Positions 8,145 to 15,787 of a DNA stretch of 64,000 bases are shown here, one piece after another. The number at the start of each line of letters is the position of its first letter. Position 1 is the stretch's first letter. The stretch comes from Paenalicyclobacillus macrosporangiidus (lineage in GTDB: Bacteria > Bacillota > Bacilli > Alicyclobacillales > Alicyclobacillaceae). A program made the translations under genes and the position numbers. The notes beneath the pieces are model-generated. The model made no database searches. It was not told where the DNA came from and saw only the letters and a list, made by a program, of their open reading frames with translations. The stretch lies in contig NZ_FPBV01000013.1 of assembly GCF_900116805.1 (NCBI RefSeq), positions 1-64,000 of the forward strand, written 5' to 3'.

Positions 8145-9269
8145 ATGAAGTTGCAATCGGTGCGGTTGCGCTGGCTGAAGATGCGGATGCGCGAGCCGTT
8201 CGAGACGTCCTTCGGGCGCGAGCAGGACAAGGACGTCGTGGTGGTGGAGGTCCGGTCGCGCGCGGGCGCGGCGGGGTTCGCCGAGTGCGTGGCGATGTCG
8301 GACCCGCTGTACAACGAGGAGACGGCCGACACCGCCTGGCTGATGTTGAAAAAGTACTTCGTACCGCGGGTGCTCGCGTTGTCCTTCCAGTCCCTGGAGG
8401 ACGTCCGGGCGGTCAGCCGGGCCCTGGCACCTTTCAAGGGGAACCGGATGGCGAAGGCGGCCATCGAGATGGCGGTGTGGGACGCCTGGGCCAACGAAAG
8501 CGGGCAGCCCCTGCCGGGGCTCCTTGGCGGCGTGCGCGACGAGATCCCGGTCGGGATCAGCGTCGGCATCCAGCCCGACATCCCGACCCTGTTGAAGAAG
8601 ATTGAAGGGTACGTCGCGCAGGGGTTCGCGCGCGTCAAGGTCAAGGTCAAGCCCGGCTGGGACCTGGAGCCGCTGGCGGCCATCCGGCGGGCGTTCCCGG
8701 ACCTGCCGCTGATGGCCGACGCGAACAGCGCCTATCGCCTGGCGGACGCCGACCACCTGCGCCGCTTCGACGCGTTCGGCCTGACCATGATAGAGCAGCC
8801 GCTCGCGTACGACGACCTGTTGGACCACGCCACCCTCCAACGCCAACTGCAGACGCCCATCTGCCTGGACGAGAGCATCCACACCGCGGAGGACGCGCGC
8901 AAGGCCATCGAGGCGGGCGCCTGCCGCGTGATCAACATCAAGGTCGGGCGTGTCGGCGGCTTCGCGGAGGCCGTCGCCATCCACGACGTGGCGCGGGCGC
9001 ACGGCGTCCCGGTGTGGTGCGGCGGCATGCTCGAAACGGGCATCGGGCGCCTGCACAACATCGCCCTGACGGCGCTCCCCGGGTTCACCCTGCCGGGGGA
9101 CACGGCGCCGAGCGCCCGCTACTTCGATGAGGATGTCATCGATCCGCCGGTCGAGTTCCTCCGCCCGGGGGTTCTGGCGGTCCCGCCCTTGGCCGGGGTG
9201 GCGGAGCGGGTCCGGCGGGACCGGCTGGCGAAGTGGTCGGTCGCCGAAGAGGAGATTGGCGGAGATTGA
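8145..9269 (+). CDS. menC: Enolase-superfamily enzyme: o-succinylbenzoate synthase / N-succinylamino acid racemase type
   Basis: 374 residues. The barrel residues of the OSBS/NSAR family are all present: the Lys-x-Lys pair K165/K167 in RVKVKVKPGWD, metal ligands D192 (MADAN), E217 (IEQPL) and D242 (LDES), and the second base K266 (NIKVGR). The family includes menaquinone-pathway OSBS, N-succinylamino acid racemases and enzymes that do both. No men gene is nearby, and the gene shares the proline T-box operon with proBA, which argues for an amino-acid racemase role (inference). The symbol reflects sequence family only. Confidence 0.8.
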   Translation: MKLQSVRLRWLKMRMREPFETSFGREQDKDVVVVEVRSRAGAAGFAECVAMSDPLYNEETADTAWLMLKKYFVPRVLALSFQSLEDVRAVSRALAPFKGNRMAKAAIEMAVWDAWANESGQPLPGLLGGVRDEIPVGISVGIQPDIPTLLKKIEGYVAQGFARVKVKVKPGWDLEPLAAIRRAFPDLPLMADANSAYRLADADHLRRFDAFGLTMIEQPLAYDDLLDHATLQRQLQTPICLDESIHTAEDARKAIEAGACRVINIKVGRVGGFAEAVAIHDVARAHGVPVWCGGMLETGIGRLHNIALTALPGFTLPGDTAPSARYFDEDVIDPPVEFLRPGVLAVPPLAGVAERVRRDRLAKWSVAEEEIGGD

Positions 9270-9609
9270 GCGAGCCTGAAGGAGAGCGATGCAGGTGGAG
9301 CCGTTCGCCCGGCGGCGCGGTTCCAGGGCCGCCTGAATCCTCTTCGGGCCACGGCTGCTGGCTGTGGTCAGTCTGGTAAAAATATGCGAAGATGAGATTG
9401 ACGGCGCGGCAGGGCACGGCCTCGCGGCCGGGCAGAATCCCCGGGTCGGGCTCCGGGGCGGGAGCGCGTGACCGGCGGCAGGCAGGCCGCGCCGGAATCC
9501 ACATCCGAAAGGGGCCTGGTTCCCAGTGGGGCCTGCTGCCCAGTGGGCAGCGTTCAGGCCGGCGACAGCCCGGGGACCGCACAGGCCCGCGGAGCGAGGA
9601 GGGGATGGC
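9270..9609 (+). other. Intergenic region after the pro operon
   Basis: No gene seen. A hairpin at 9347-9369 (CCACGGC with GCTGTGG, one G-U pair) may end the proBA-menC transcript, but there is no T-run. The remainder is GC-rich with no recognisable promoter for nfeD. Confidence 0.4.
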
Positions 9610-10035
9610 GTGGCCTGGTGGATTTGGCTGATTGTCGCGTTTGCCATCGGGATCGTCGAGGTCGCCACCTTCACGTTCGTGTTGTTGTGGATCGCGCTGG
9701 GCGCGTTTGTGACGGCCATCCTGTCGCCGCTCATCGGAAGCGTCTGGGGACAACTGCTGTTGTTCGCGGTGGTGAGCGCGGTGCTGCTGGTGGCCACGCG
9801 CCCGCTCGTCCGCCGGTGGCGGCAGCGCCGGACGTACCCGGAGCGGCGCGAGGCGATGATCGACAAGCGCGGCGTGGTGGTCAAAGAAGCCCAGCCGGGG
9901 GCGTTCGCCATGGTGCGGGTACAGGGTGAGCTGTGGAGCGCCAGGTCCGGGCATCCCCTGCGCAGGGGACAGGCGGTTGTGGTGCGTGATGCCACCGCCA
10001 CGGTCCTCACCGTCGAACCGGCAGAGGAGGAGTAG
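9610..10035 (+). CDS. nfeD: NfeD-family membrane protein
   Basis: 141 residues. Two or three membrane segments (WLIVAFAIGIVEVATFTFVL, LGAFVTAIL and QLLLFAVVSAVLLVAT) are followed by a soluble C-terminal OB-fold-like domain (DKRGVVVKEAQPGAFAMVRVQGELWSA). This is the short NfeD form, lacking the serine-protease part. NfeD proteins pair with SPFH proteins, and the next gene, 2 nt downstream, encodes one. GTG 9610 is chosen because GAGGAGGGG ends 6 nt upstream. Confidence 0.88.
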   Translation: MAWWIWLIVAFAIGIVEVATFTFVLLWIALGAFVTAILSPLIGSVWGQLLLFAVVSAVLLVATRPLVRRWRQRRTYPERREAMIDKRGVVVKEAQPGAFAMVRVQGELWSARSGHPLRRGQAVVVRDATATVLTVEPAEEE

Positions 10036-10037
10036 CG

Positions 10038-11081
10038 ATGGTTGGAACCATTGTCGTCGTCGTCCTGGTCGTCCTGGTCATCCTGGTCATCCTGCGCGGC
10101 ATCCGCATCATCCCGCAGCAGCGGGTGGCGATTGTCGAGCGGCTCGGTAAGTACCAGGCCACGCTTCACCCGGGCGTGAACCTGATCATTCCGTTCATCG
10201 ACCGGGTGGTGCGGGTGATTGACCTGCGCACGCAGCAGGTGGTGGTCCCGCCGCAGATGGTGATCACGAAGGACAACGTCCAGATTCAGATCGACACGGT
10301 GTTCTTTTACACGGTGACCGATCCGAAAATGGCCACGTACAACATCGCCAACGTGGTGCAGGGCATCCAGAACATCACGGCGGCGAACATCCGCCAGGTC
10401 GTCGGCCACATGGAGCTGGACGAGACGCTGGCGGGCCGGGACAAGATCAGCCTGGCGCTGCGGTCGGCGCTCGACGAGGTGACGGAGTCGTGGGGCGTGC
10501 GGATTGACCGCGTCGAGATTGTCGACATCAAACCGCCGAAAGAGATCCAAGACGCGATGGAAAAGCAGATGAAGGCAGAGCGCGAGAAGCGCGCCAGCAT
10601 CCTGCAGGCGGAGGGCGAGCGGCAGGCGGCCATCCTCAAGGCGGAGGGCGAGAAGCAGAGCCTCATCCTGATTGCCGAAGGCGAGCGGGAGTCGAAGATC
10701 CGCCAGGCCGAGGGCTTGCGGCAGGCGCAGCAGCTGGAGGCGGAGGGCCGCGCGGCGGCCATCCGGCTGGTGGCGGAGGCGGAGAAAAACCGCATCGAGA
10801 TGTTGCGGGCGGCGCAGCTCGATCCGAACGTGCTCACGTACCAGTCGTTCGAGGCCCTGCAGGGGGTGGCGAACGGCCAAGCGACGACGCTCATCGTGCC
10901 GTCGGAGGCCATCGGCGTGCTCGGTGCGCTGGCGTCGTTGAAGACGGCCCTGCAGGTGCGGGAGCCGGAAACCGCCGCGGCGCAGGAAGGGGCGGCCCTG
11001 GACGGCCTGGCGGGGCCGGGTCTGGAGCGGCCTGGCGGCAGGCCGGCGGGATCGCCCGATGACGGCGGTTGGCATGGCTGA
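10038..11081 (+). CDS. SPFH/stomatin-like membrane protein
   Basis: 347 residues. One N-terminal membrane segment (about residues 3-20, mostly Val, Leu and Ile) is followed by the SPFH domain (IIPQQRVAIVERLGKY, HPGVNLIIPFIDRV, KDNVQIQIDTVFFYTVTDP). A long charged coiled coil then runs from about 175 to 260 (repeated ILxAEGE units), with a Gly/Ala-rich tail. Stomatin-like proteins form oligomeric membrane scaffolds. The NfeD pairing resembles B. subtilis YqeZ/YqfA-YuaG type systems and E. coli QmcA. The exact subfamily cannot be set by eye. Confidence 0.9.
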   Translation: MVGTIVVVVLVVLVILVILRGIRIIPQQRVAIVERLGKYQATLHPGVNLIIPFIDRVVRVIDLRTQQVVVPPQMVITKDNVQIQIDTVFFYTVTDPKMATYNIANVVQGIQNITAANIRQVVGHMELDETLAGRDKISLALRSALDEVTESWGVRIDRVEIVDIKPPKEIQDAMEKQMKAEREKRASILQAEGERQAAILKAEGEKQSLILIAEGERESKIRQAEGLRQAQQLEAEGRAAAIRLVAEAEKNRIEMLRAAQLDPNVLTYQSFEALQGVANGQATTLIVPSEAIGVLGALASLKTALQVREPETAAAQEGAALDGLAGPGLERPGGRPAGSPDDGGWHG

Positions 11082-11472
11082 CGGGCACCAGGCGGCCGGT
11101 GGGGCGAAAGCCGCCGGCCGCCCGGCCACGGCCTGGCGGAGACGAATTCCCGGCTCGCCGCGGGCCACTCCCGTTGCGTATCCCCCATGGATTCACCACT
11201 TCACGACGATTCTCCCCGTGCACTGGCTCCTCATTCCCCCTGTTTCATACGCCCATTTTCACTTTTGCTCGGATTCGATAAGATAGCCGTTGGGCGGGGC
11301 GGCCCGTCCAGGGACCGCCGAGACCCGGGACGAATCGGGCGGACGAGATGCGCGATCGGCGGCGGACATACCGGATGGCGGCGCATCGAATCCGTTGGAA
11401 GAAGAGCCGGGCGGCCTCTGCCGGACAAGCCCGCCCGGCGCCGACGAATCGAGTGCGGAAGGACAGAAGGAC
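11082..11472 (+). promoter_or_regulatory. Intergenic region with a candidate promoter
   Basis: TTTTCA (11256-11261), 17 bp, TAAGAT (11279-11284) is the best promoter candidate and lies in a locally AT-rich patch. It would give a GC-rich leader of about 180 nt before the response-regulator start. No gene was seen; the regulator frame stays open upstream to about 11290 without a convincing earlier start. Confidence 0.5.
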
Positions 11473-12141
11473 ATGCCGACCGTTCGCGTCTTCACCCTCA
11501 TGGCCCAGCCGCTCTTGCAGCGGGGGCTGCAGATCCTCATCGACACGCAACCGGAGTACGTCTACGCCGGCTCGTTCACGCACCCCGACGAGGTCCTCCG
11601 ACAGATGACGCCGGCCCAGCCCGGCGAGGTCAACGTCTTGATGTTGGATTTCGATCCCGCGGCTGAATCGTACCGGCCGTTCTTCAGCCGCCTGCGCAAG
11701 ATTGATCCGGACCTGCGTATCCTGTTCCTGCTCCACCTGCGCACCACCGAATCGGATGTGGTGCGCGCGCTGCGGACGGGGGCCAACGGATATCTGCTGC
11801 AGTCGGTCAGCGAAGAGGGCTTGCTGCGGGCGCTCGGCGCCATCGCCCAGGGGCGCTCGTATCTCCAGCCGCACGTGACGCCGATGGTGCTCGCGGAGTT
11901 GCGCAAACCGCTCTACCCCATGCGCGAGTGGGACGCGCATGTCGAATTGGCGGAACGGGAGCGCATGTTGTTGCAACTCGCGGCCGACGGGCTGAGCAAC
12001 ACGCAGATCGCCGACGTCCTCGGCCTGGCGGAGAAGACGGTGCGCAACATGTGGTCCGCGTTGTTCGCCAAGATCGGCATCAACGACCGCACCCAGGCTG
12101 TGCTGTGGGCTATCCGCACCGGCAATGCCCAACTGCGCTGA
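11473..12141 (+). CDS. NarL/FixJ-type response regulator with degenerate receiver
   Basis: 222 residues. The receiver-like domain (1-125) keeps an aspartate at the phosphorylation position (D59, VLMLDFDP). The acidic pair that binds Mg2+ is replaced by Met10-Ala11, the Thr/Ser position is hydrophobic (FLLHL), and the conserved Lys is Gln110 (GYLLQSV). The C-terminal LuxR-type HTH (about 155-215: LAERERMLLQLAADGLSNTQIADVLGLAEKTVRNMWSALFAKIGI) looks intact. It may therefore bind DNA without classical phosphorylation. ATG 11473 follows GGACAGAAGGAC. No sensor kinase gene is adjacent. Confidence 0.85.
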   Translation: MPTVRVFTLMAQPLLQRGLQILIDTQPEYVYAGSFTHPDEVLRQMTPAQPGEVNVLMLDFDPAAESYRPFFSRLRKIDPDLRILFLLHLRTTESDVVRALRTGANGYLLQSVSEEGLLRALGAIAQGRSYLQPHVTPMVLAELRKPLYPMREWDAHVELAERERMLLQLAADGLSNTQIADVLGLAEKTVRNMWSALFAKIGINDRTQAVLWAIRTGNAQLR

Positions 12142-12178
12142 TCCTTTCCTTTTCCCGTGCCGCTCTCTCATCCGCGCC

Positions 12179-12217
12179 GGGACAAAAGTCCCCCTTCCCT
12201 CAGGACAAAATTCCCTG
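12179..12217. promoter_or_regulatory. Tandem dyad sites between the two response-regulator genes
   Basis: GGGAC-AAAA-GTCCC (12179-12192) is a perfect dyad. A related GGACAAAATTCC (12203-12214) begins 23 bp after the first GGACAAAA. The pair lies upstream of a TATGAT (12239-12244) that has no good -35, placing the sites near -64 and -41 as for activator-dependent promoters. The first dyad could alternatively be a weak terminator. Confidence 0.5.
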
Positions 12218-12238
12218 TCGCCGTCAGAAAGGCCCGTC

Positions 12239-12244
12239 TATGAT
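12239..12244 (+). promoter_or_regulatory. Candidate -10 element for the single-domain regulator
   Basis: TATGAT, with only TGTCGC at the -35 position (17 bp away). Expression would need an activator, which fits the dyads just upstream. The leader to ATG 12419 would be about 170 nt. Confidence 0.4.
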
Positions 12245-12418
12245 GAAGCCAAAACGGGGAGGGGAATGCAGGATGGGGCACGGCTTGTGCAGCCTCTTCA
12301 ACGGGATGGCGAGTCCCATCCACGGCGACTCGGGCTGATCCGGTTACCCTGTCCTACCTGTGGGCGCGGCACATGGGTAGGACATTTTGGATCCCGGGGA
12401 TGAAACGGGGGCGATTCG

Positions 12419-12850
12419 ATGGCAGAGCGGGTACGGGTGATGATTGTCGACGATTCCGCCGAGACGCGCCAGTGCATTCGGATGCTGTTGGCGATGGCGG
12501 AGGACATCGAGGTGGTGGCCGAGGCGGAGAACGGCGCCGAAGCCTTGAAGAAGCTGGCGGTGATGGCGCCGGACGTGGTGCTGATGGACATCAACATGCC
12601 GGTGCTCAACGGGGTCGAGGCGACGGAGCGGATCTGCCGGCAATACCCGGCAGTGTCGGTCATCGTGCTGTCGGTCCAAAACGACGTCGAATACGTGCGC
12701 CGCTGCCTGCGGGCGGGCGCCCGCCACTATCTGTTCAAACCGGTCACGGCGGAAATGCTGGTGCAGACCGTCCGCTCGCTGAACGGGCGGGAACGGGACC
12801 GGCACGAACGTCCGCGGGCGTCGGACGTGGAACAAACCTGGCGATGTTGA
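12419..12850 (+). CDS. Single-domain CheY-like response regulator
   Basis: 143 residues, essentially one complete receiver domain: acidic pair D11-D12 (IVDDS), phosphoacceptor D57 (VLMDINMP), Ser85 (VLSVQ) and Lys107 (LFKPV). There is no output domain, only a short charged tail. It probably acts by protein binding or as a phosphate sink. All catalytic residues are intact, in contrast to the degenerate regulator upstream. The genes flanking it give no partner kinase. Confidence 0.88.
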   Translation: MAERVRVMIVDDSAETRQCIRMLLAMAEDIEVVAEAENGAEALKKLAVMAPDVVLMDINMPVLNGVEATERICRQYPAVSVIVLSVQNDVEYVRRCLRAGARHYLFKPVTAEMLVQTVRSLNGRERDRHERPRASDVEQTWRC

Positions 12851-12893
12851 AGCCCCTGCCGGGCGCATCAAATTGGAAACAGGATTTTGCCGA

Positions 12894-12954
12894 AAGACGT
12901 CGAAGTGGTTCCCAGACTCGCTTCGACGTTTTCGCGTGTCTGGGAGAACCTTTT
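12894..12954 (+). promoter_or_regulatory. Interleaved alternative hairpins before ftsE
   Basis: Hairpin A: 12894-12905 pairs with 12921-12932 (core ACGTCGAAG/CTTCGACGT). Hairpin B: 12907-12920 pairs with 12935-12950 (GGTT-CCCAGAC with GTCTGGG-AACC, small bulge) and is followed by TTTT. The arms alternate A-B-A-B, so the two stems should exclude each other. B has terminator form; A could prevent it. The ftsE ribosome-binding site starts just after. This resembles an attenuator, but could be two simple terminator-like stems. Confidence 0.55.
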
Positions 12955-12972
12955 GAAGGAGTGCCGGCCTCG

Positions 12973-13659
12973 ATGATCGAAATGCAGGATGTCTGGAAGC
13001 AGTATCCCAACGGGACGTGGGCACTCAACGGGATCTCGGTCCGCATCGGCAAAGGCGAGTTCGTCTATGTGGTGGGTCCGAGCGGCGCGGGAAAGTCGAC
13101 GTTCATCAAGCTGATGTACCGCGAGGAGCGGCCCACGAAGGGGCATCTGTTCGTCAACGGATTCAACATCGAACGGTTGAAGGACCGCAAGGTGCCGTTG
13201 CTGCGCCGTCACATCGGAGTCGTGTTTCAGGATTTCAAACTGCTCCCGAACCTGACCGCGGCGGAGAACGTGGCCTTCGCGCTGGAGGTCATCGGCACGC
13301 CGAAGAAGTACATCCGGCGGCGCGTCAAGGACGCCTTGGAATGGGTGGGTTTGGCCGACAAAGCCGACCTGCGTCCGGCACAGCTCTCGGGCGGTGAGCA
13401 GCAGCGGATCGCGGTGGCGCGCGCCATCGTCAACAATCCGCAGCTGATCATCGCCGACGAGCCAACCGGAAACCTGGATCCCGACACCTCGTGGGGGATC
13501 ATGAAGCTGTTTCAGCGCATCAACGACCGCGGCACGACCATTGTGATGGCGACGCACAACCGCGAGATCGTGAACACGCTGCGCAAGCGGGTCATCGCCA
13601 TCGAAGCGGGGTGCATCGTGCGGGACGAAGACAAAGGAATGTATGGGTATGACGATTAG
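12973..13659 (+). CDS. ftsE: Cell-division ABC transporter ATPase FtsE
   Basis: 228 residues. Walker [11 protein letters not shown]-loop VFQDFKLLP, signature LSGGEQQR and Walker [14 protein letters not shown] are all present. FtsE works with FtsX; in Bacillus the complex activates the cell-wall hydrolase CwlO. ATG 12973 is chosen from the conserved [14 protein letters not shown] start; AAGGAG lies about 12 nt upstream, which is a little far. It overlaps ftsX by 17 nt. Confidence 0.97.
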   Translation: MIEMQDVWKQYPNGTWALNGISVRIGKGEFVYVVGPSGAGKSTFIKLMYREERPTKGHLFVNGFNIERLKDRKVPLLRRHIGVVFQDFKLLPNLTAAENVAFALEVIGTPKKYIRRRVKDALEWVGLADKADLRPAQLSGGEQQRIAVARAIVNNPQLIIADEPTGNLDPDTSWGIMKLFQRINDRGTTIVMATHNREIVNTLRKRVIAIEAGCIVRDEDKGMYGYDD

Positions 13660-14545
13660 AATGATGGGCAGACACCTGCGCGAGGGGTTCAAGAACCTCC
13701 TGCGCAACGGATGGATGACGTTTGCGTCGGTCAGCGCGGTGGCCATCACGCTCCTGATCCTCGGCGTCACGTTGGTGATCGCGTTGAATGCGGAACAGAT
13801 GTCGAACTATGTGCAGGGGCAGTTGGAGGTCAGCGCGTTTCTGAAGGATGACGTTTCGGATGCCCAGGCGCGGCAGATCACCCGGCAGATCTCCGCGATG
13901 CCCGGGGTCAAGTCGGCGGAGTACATCTCGAAAGAACAGGGATTCCAACAGCTCAAGCAGGAGCTCGGCTCGCAGTACCAGGACATTTTGGGCGGGCTGT
14001 CGCAGAAAAACACGCTCCCGGCGAAGGTGGTCGTCAAAGCGGACGATCCCCGCCAGACGCTCGCCATCGGCCAGCGGATCGCCCAGTTGCCCGGCGTGGA
14101 GAAGGTGAATGACGGCAAGGAAGTGGTGGACAAGCTGTTCCGCTTCCTCGACCTGGTGCGTAACATCGGCCTGGCGTTCGTCGTCGGGTTGGTCATTACG
14201 GCGATGTTTCTGATTTCCAACACCATCCGGATCACGATTTTCTCCAGGCGGCGGGAGATTGAGATCATGAAATTGGTCGGCGCGACCGACTGGTTCATCC
14301 GCTGGCCGTTCCTGACGGAGGGCTTGTTGATTGGCCTGATTGGCGCCCTCATCCCGTTCGTCGTCATCGTATTCGGCTACCGGACGCTGTACGAGCGGTT
14401 CGACGGGTCCTTCCTGGCCTTGGCGTTTCCGCTGATCTCCGCCGATCGGCTGGCGGGCACGCTGGCGGAGGTGCTGTTCGGGCTCGGGCTGTTCATCGGC
14501 CTGTGGGGCGGCATCGTGTCCATCCGCCGCTTCCTGCGCATCTGA
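13643..14545 (+). CDS. ftsX: Cell-division protein FtsX
   Basis: 300 residues. One N-terminal membrane segment (about 22-45) is followed by an extracellular domain (EVSAFLKDD to about 165) and three more membrane segments, the FtsX topology. The conserved cytosolic IEIMKLVGATDWFIRWPFLTEG loop couples to FtsE. The start lies inside ftsE; ATG 13643 has AAAGG 5 nt upstream, and ATG 13649 is possible. Confidence 0.96.
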   Translation: MGMTIRMMGRHLREGFKNLLRNGWMTFASVSAVAITLLILGVTLVIALNAEQMSNYVQGQLEVSAFLKDDVSDAQARQITRQISAMPGVKSAEYISKEQGFQQLKQELGSQYQDILGGLSQKNTLPAKVVVKADDPRQTLAIGQRIAQLPGVEKVNDGKEVVDKLFRFLDLVRNIGLAFVVGLVITAMFLISNTIRITIFSRRREIEIMKLVGATDWFIRWPFLTEGLLIGLIGALIPFVVIVFGYRTLYERFDGSFLALAFPLISADRLAGTLAEVLFGLGLFIGLWGGIVSIRRFLRI

Positions 14546-14614
14546 CCGCCCGGTTTGGGACGTTTGCGGCCCGGCGGGCAGCGGCCGCGCAGCCGGGAGA
14601 TTGGGGCTGGAGAC

Positions 14615-15784
14615 ATGGAGAGGCACACAACTTCCTTCCGCGTCGTGGCGGGCGCGGTTTTGGCCGGCGCATTGGCGGGGGTGGCGGCGACCCTGGTCGT
14701 CCTCAAGGGGATGGGGGTGCCGTTCGACGCCTCGCTGCGCGACGCGTCGTTTCGCAAATTTTACACGGCGTATGAGGACCTGCGGGATCGCTATTATCGG
14801 TCGTTGACGGATCAGACGCTGCTCGACGGTGCCGTGCAGGGGATGGCCAACGCCACGGGAGACCCGTTCACGGCATACTTTCCGCCGGCGGACGCGAAGA
14901 GCTTCCAGAACATGCTCCAAGGCGCGTACGTCGGCATCGGGGCGTCGGTGGAGAAATCCGGGAAGGACACGGTGATTGTCAGCGTGCAGCACGGCTCTCC
15001 GGCGGAACAGGGCGGGCTGCGGGCACACGACGTGATTGTCAAGGTCAACGGGCAGGACGTCACCGGATGGGCGCTGGACAAAGTGAGCCAAGCCATCCTG
15101 GGCCCGGAGGGCACGCAGGTGACCCTCACCCTCCGCCGGCCCAGCGAGAACAACCGGACGTGGGACGTCAAGCTGACCCGGCGCAAGGTCTCCCAGCAGA
15201 CGGTGTTCACCCAGATGATGGCGGACAACGTCGGGTACCTGGGGGTCGTGGTGGTCTCGGAACACACGTCCACCGAGGTGGCGCAGGCGCTGGCGGACCT
15301 GCGCAAGCAGGGGGCCCGGTCCATCATCGTCGACCTGCGCGGCAATCCCGGCGGCTATCTGGACCAGGCGGTCGACATCGCCAGCGATTTCATTGCCAAG
15401 GGCAAGGTGGTCGTCAAGACGGAGGACCGCCAGGGGCATCAGCAGGTGCTCACGTCCAAGGGGCCGGGGCTCGACCTGCCGGTGGTCGTCCTTATGGACC
15501 AGAACACCGCCAGCGCCGCCGAAATCCTGGCGGCTGCGCTGCACGATGACAACGGGGCCCCGCTGGTGGGCACGCGCTCGTTCGGGAAAGGGACGGTTCA
15601 AGACACCCAGTCGTTCCCGGACGGCAGCGCGCTGAAATACACCGTCGGGAAATGGTTGACACCGGACGGCGCCTGGATTCACGGCAAGGGGCTGCAGCCC
15701 ACGGACCCGGTGGACGGTGCGGACGCCCAGCTGAAGAAGGCCCAGTCGGTCGCCCAACAACTGCAGCGAGCGGAAGGGAAGTGA
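14615..15784 (+). CDS. ctpB: Carboxy-terminal processing protease (S41, PDZ domain)
   Basis: 389 residues. It has an N-terminal signal/anchor (residues 8-30), a PDZ domain (about 90-180, GIGASVEKSGKDTVIVSV) and an S41 catalytic domain with Ser300 (NTASAAEIL) and Lys325 (GKGTVQ), the same 25-residue spacing as in B. subtilis CtpB. CtpB cleaves SpoIVFA/SpoIVFB-complex regulators during sporulation. The position after ftsEX matches B. subtilis yvjB/ctpB. The last 70 residues are short compared with CtpB, which carries a C-terminal peptidoglycan-binding domain. Confidence 0.93.
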   Translation: MERHTTSFRVVAGAVLAGALAGVAATLVVLKGMGVPFDASLRDASFRKFYTAYEDLRDRYYRSLTDQTLLDGAVQGMANATGDPFTAYFPPADAKSFQNMLQGAYVGIGASVEKSGKDTVIVSVQHGSPAEQGGLRAHDVIVKVNGQDVTGWALDKVSQAILGPEGTQVTLTLRRPSENNRTWDVKLTRRKVSQQTVFTQMMADNVGYLGVVVVSEHTSTEVAQALADLRKQGARSIIVDLRGNPGGYLDQAVDIASDFIAKGKVVVKTEDRQGHQQVLTSKGPGLDLPVVVLMDQNTASAAEILAAALHDDNGAPLVGTRSFGKGTVQDTQSFPDGSALKYTVGKWLTPDGAWIHGKGLQPTDPVDGADAQLKKAQSVAQQLQRAEGK

Positions 15785-15787
15785 GCC

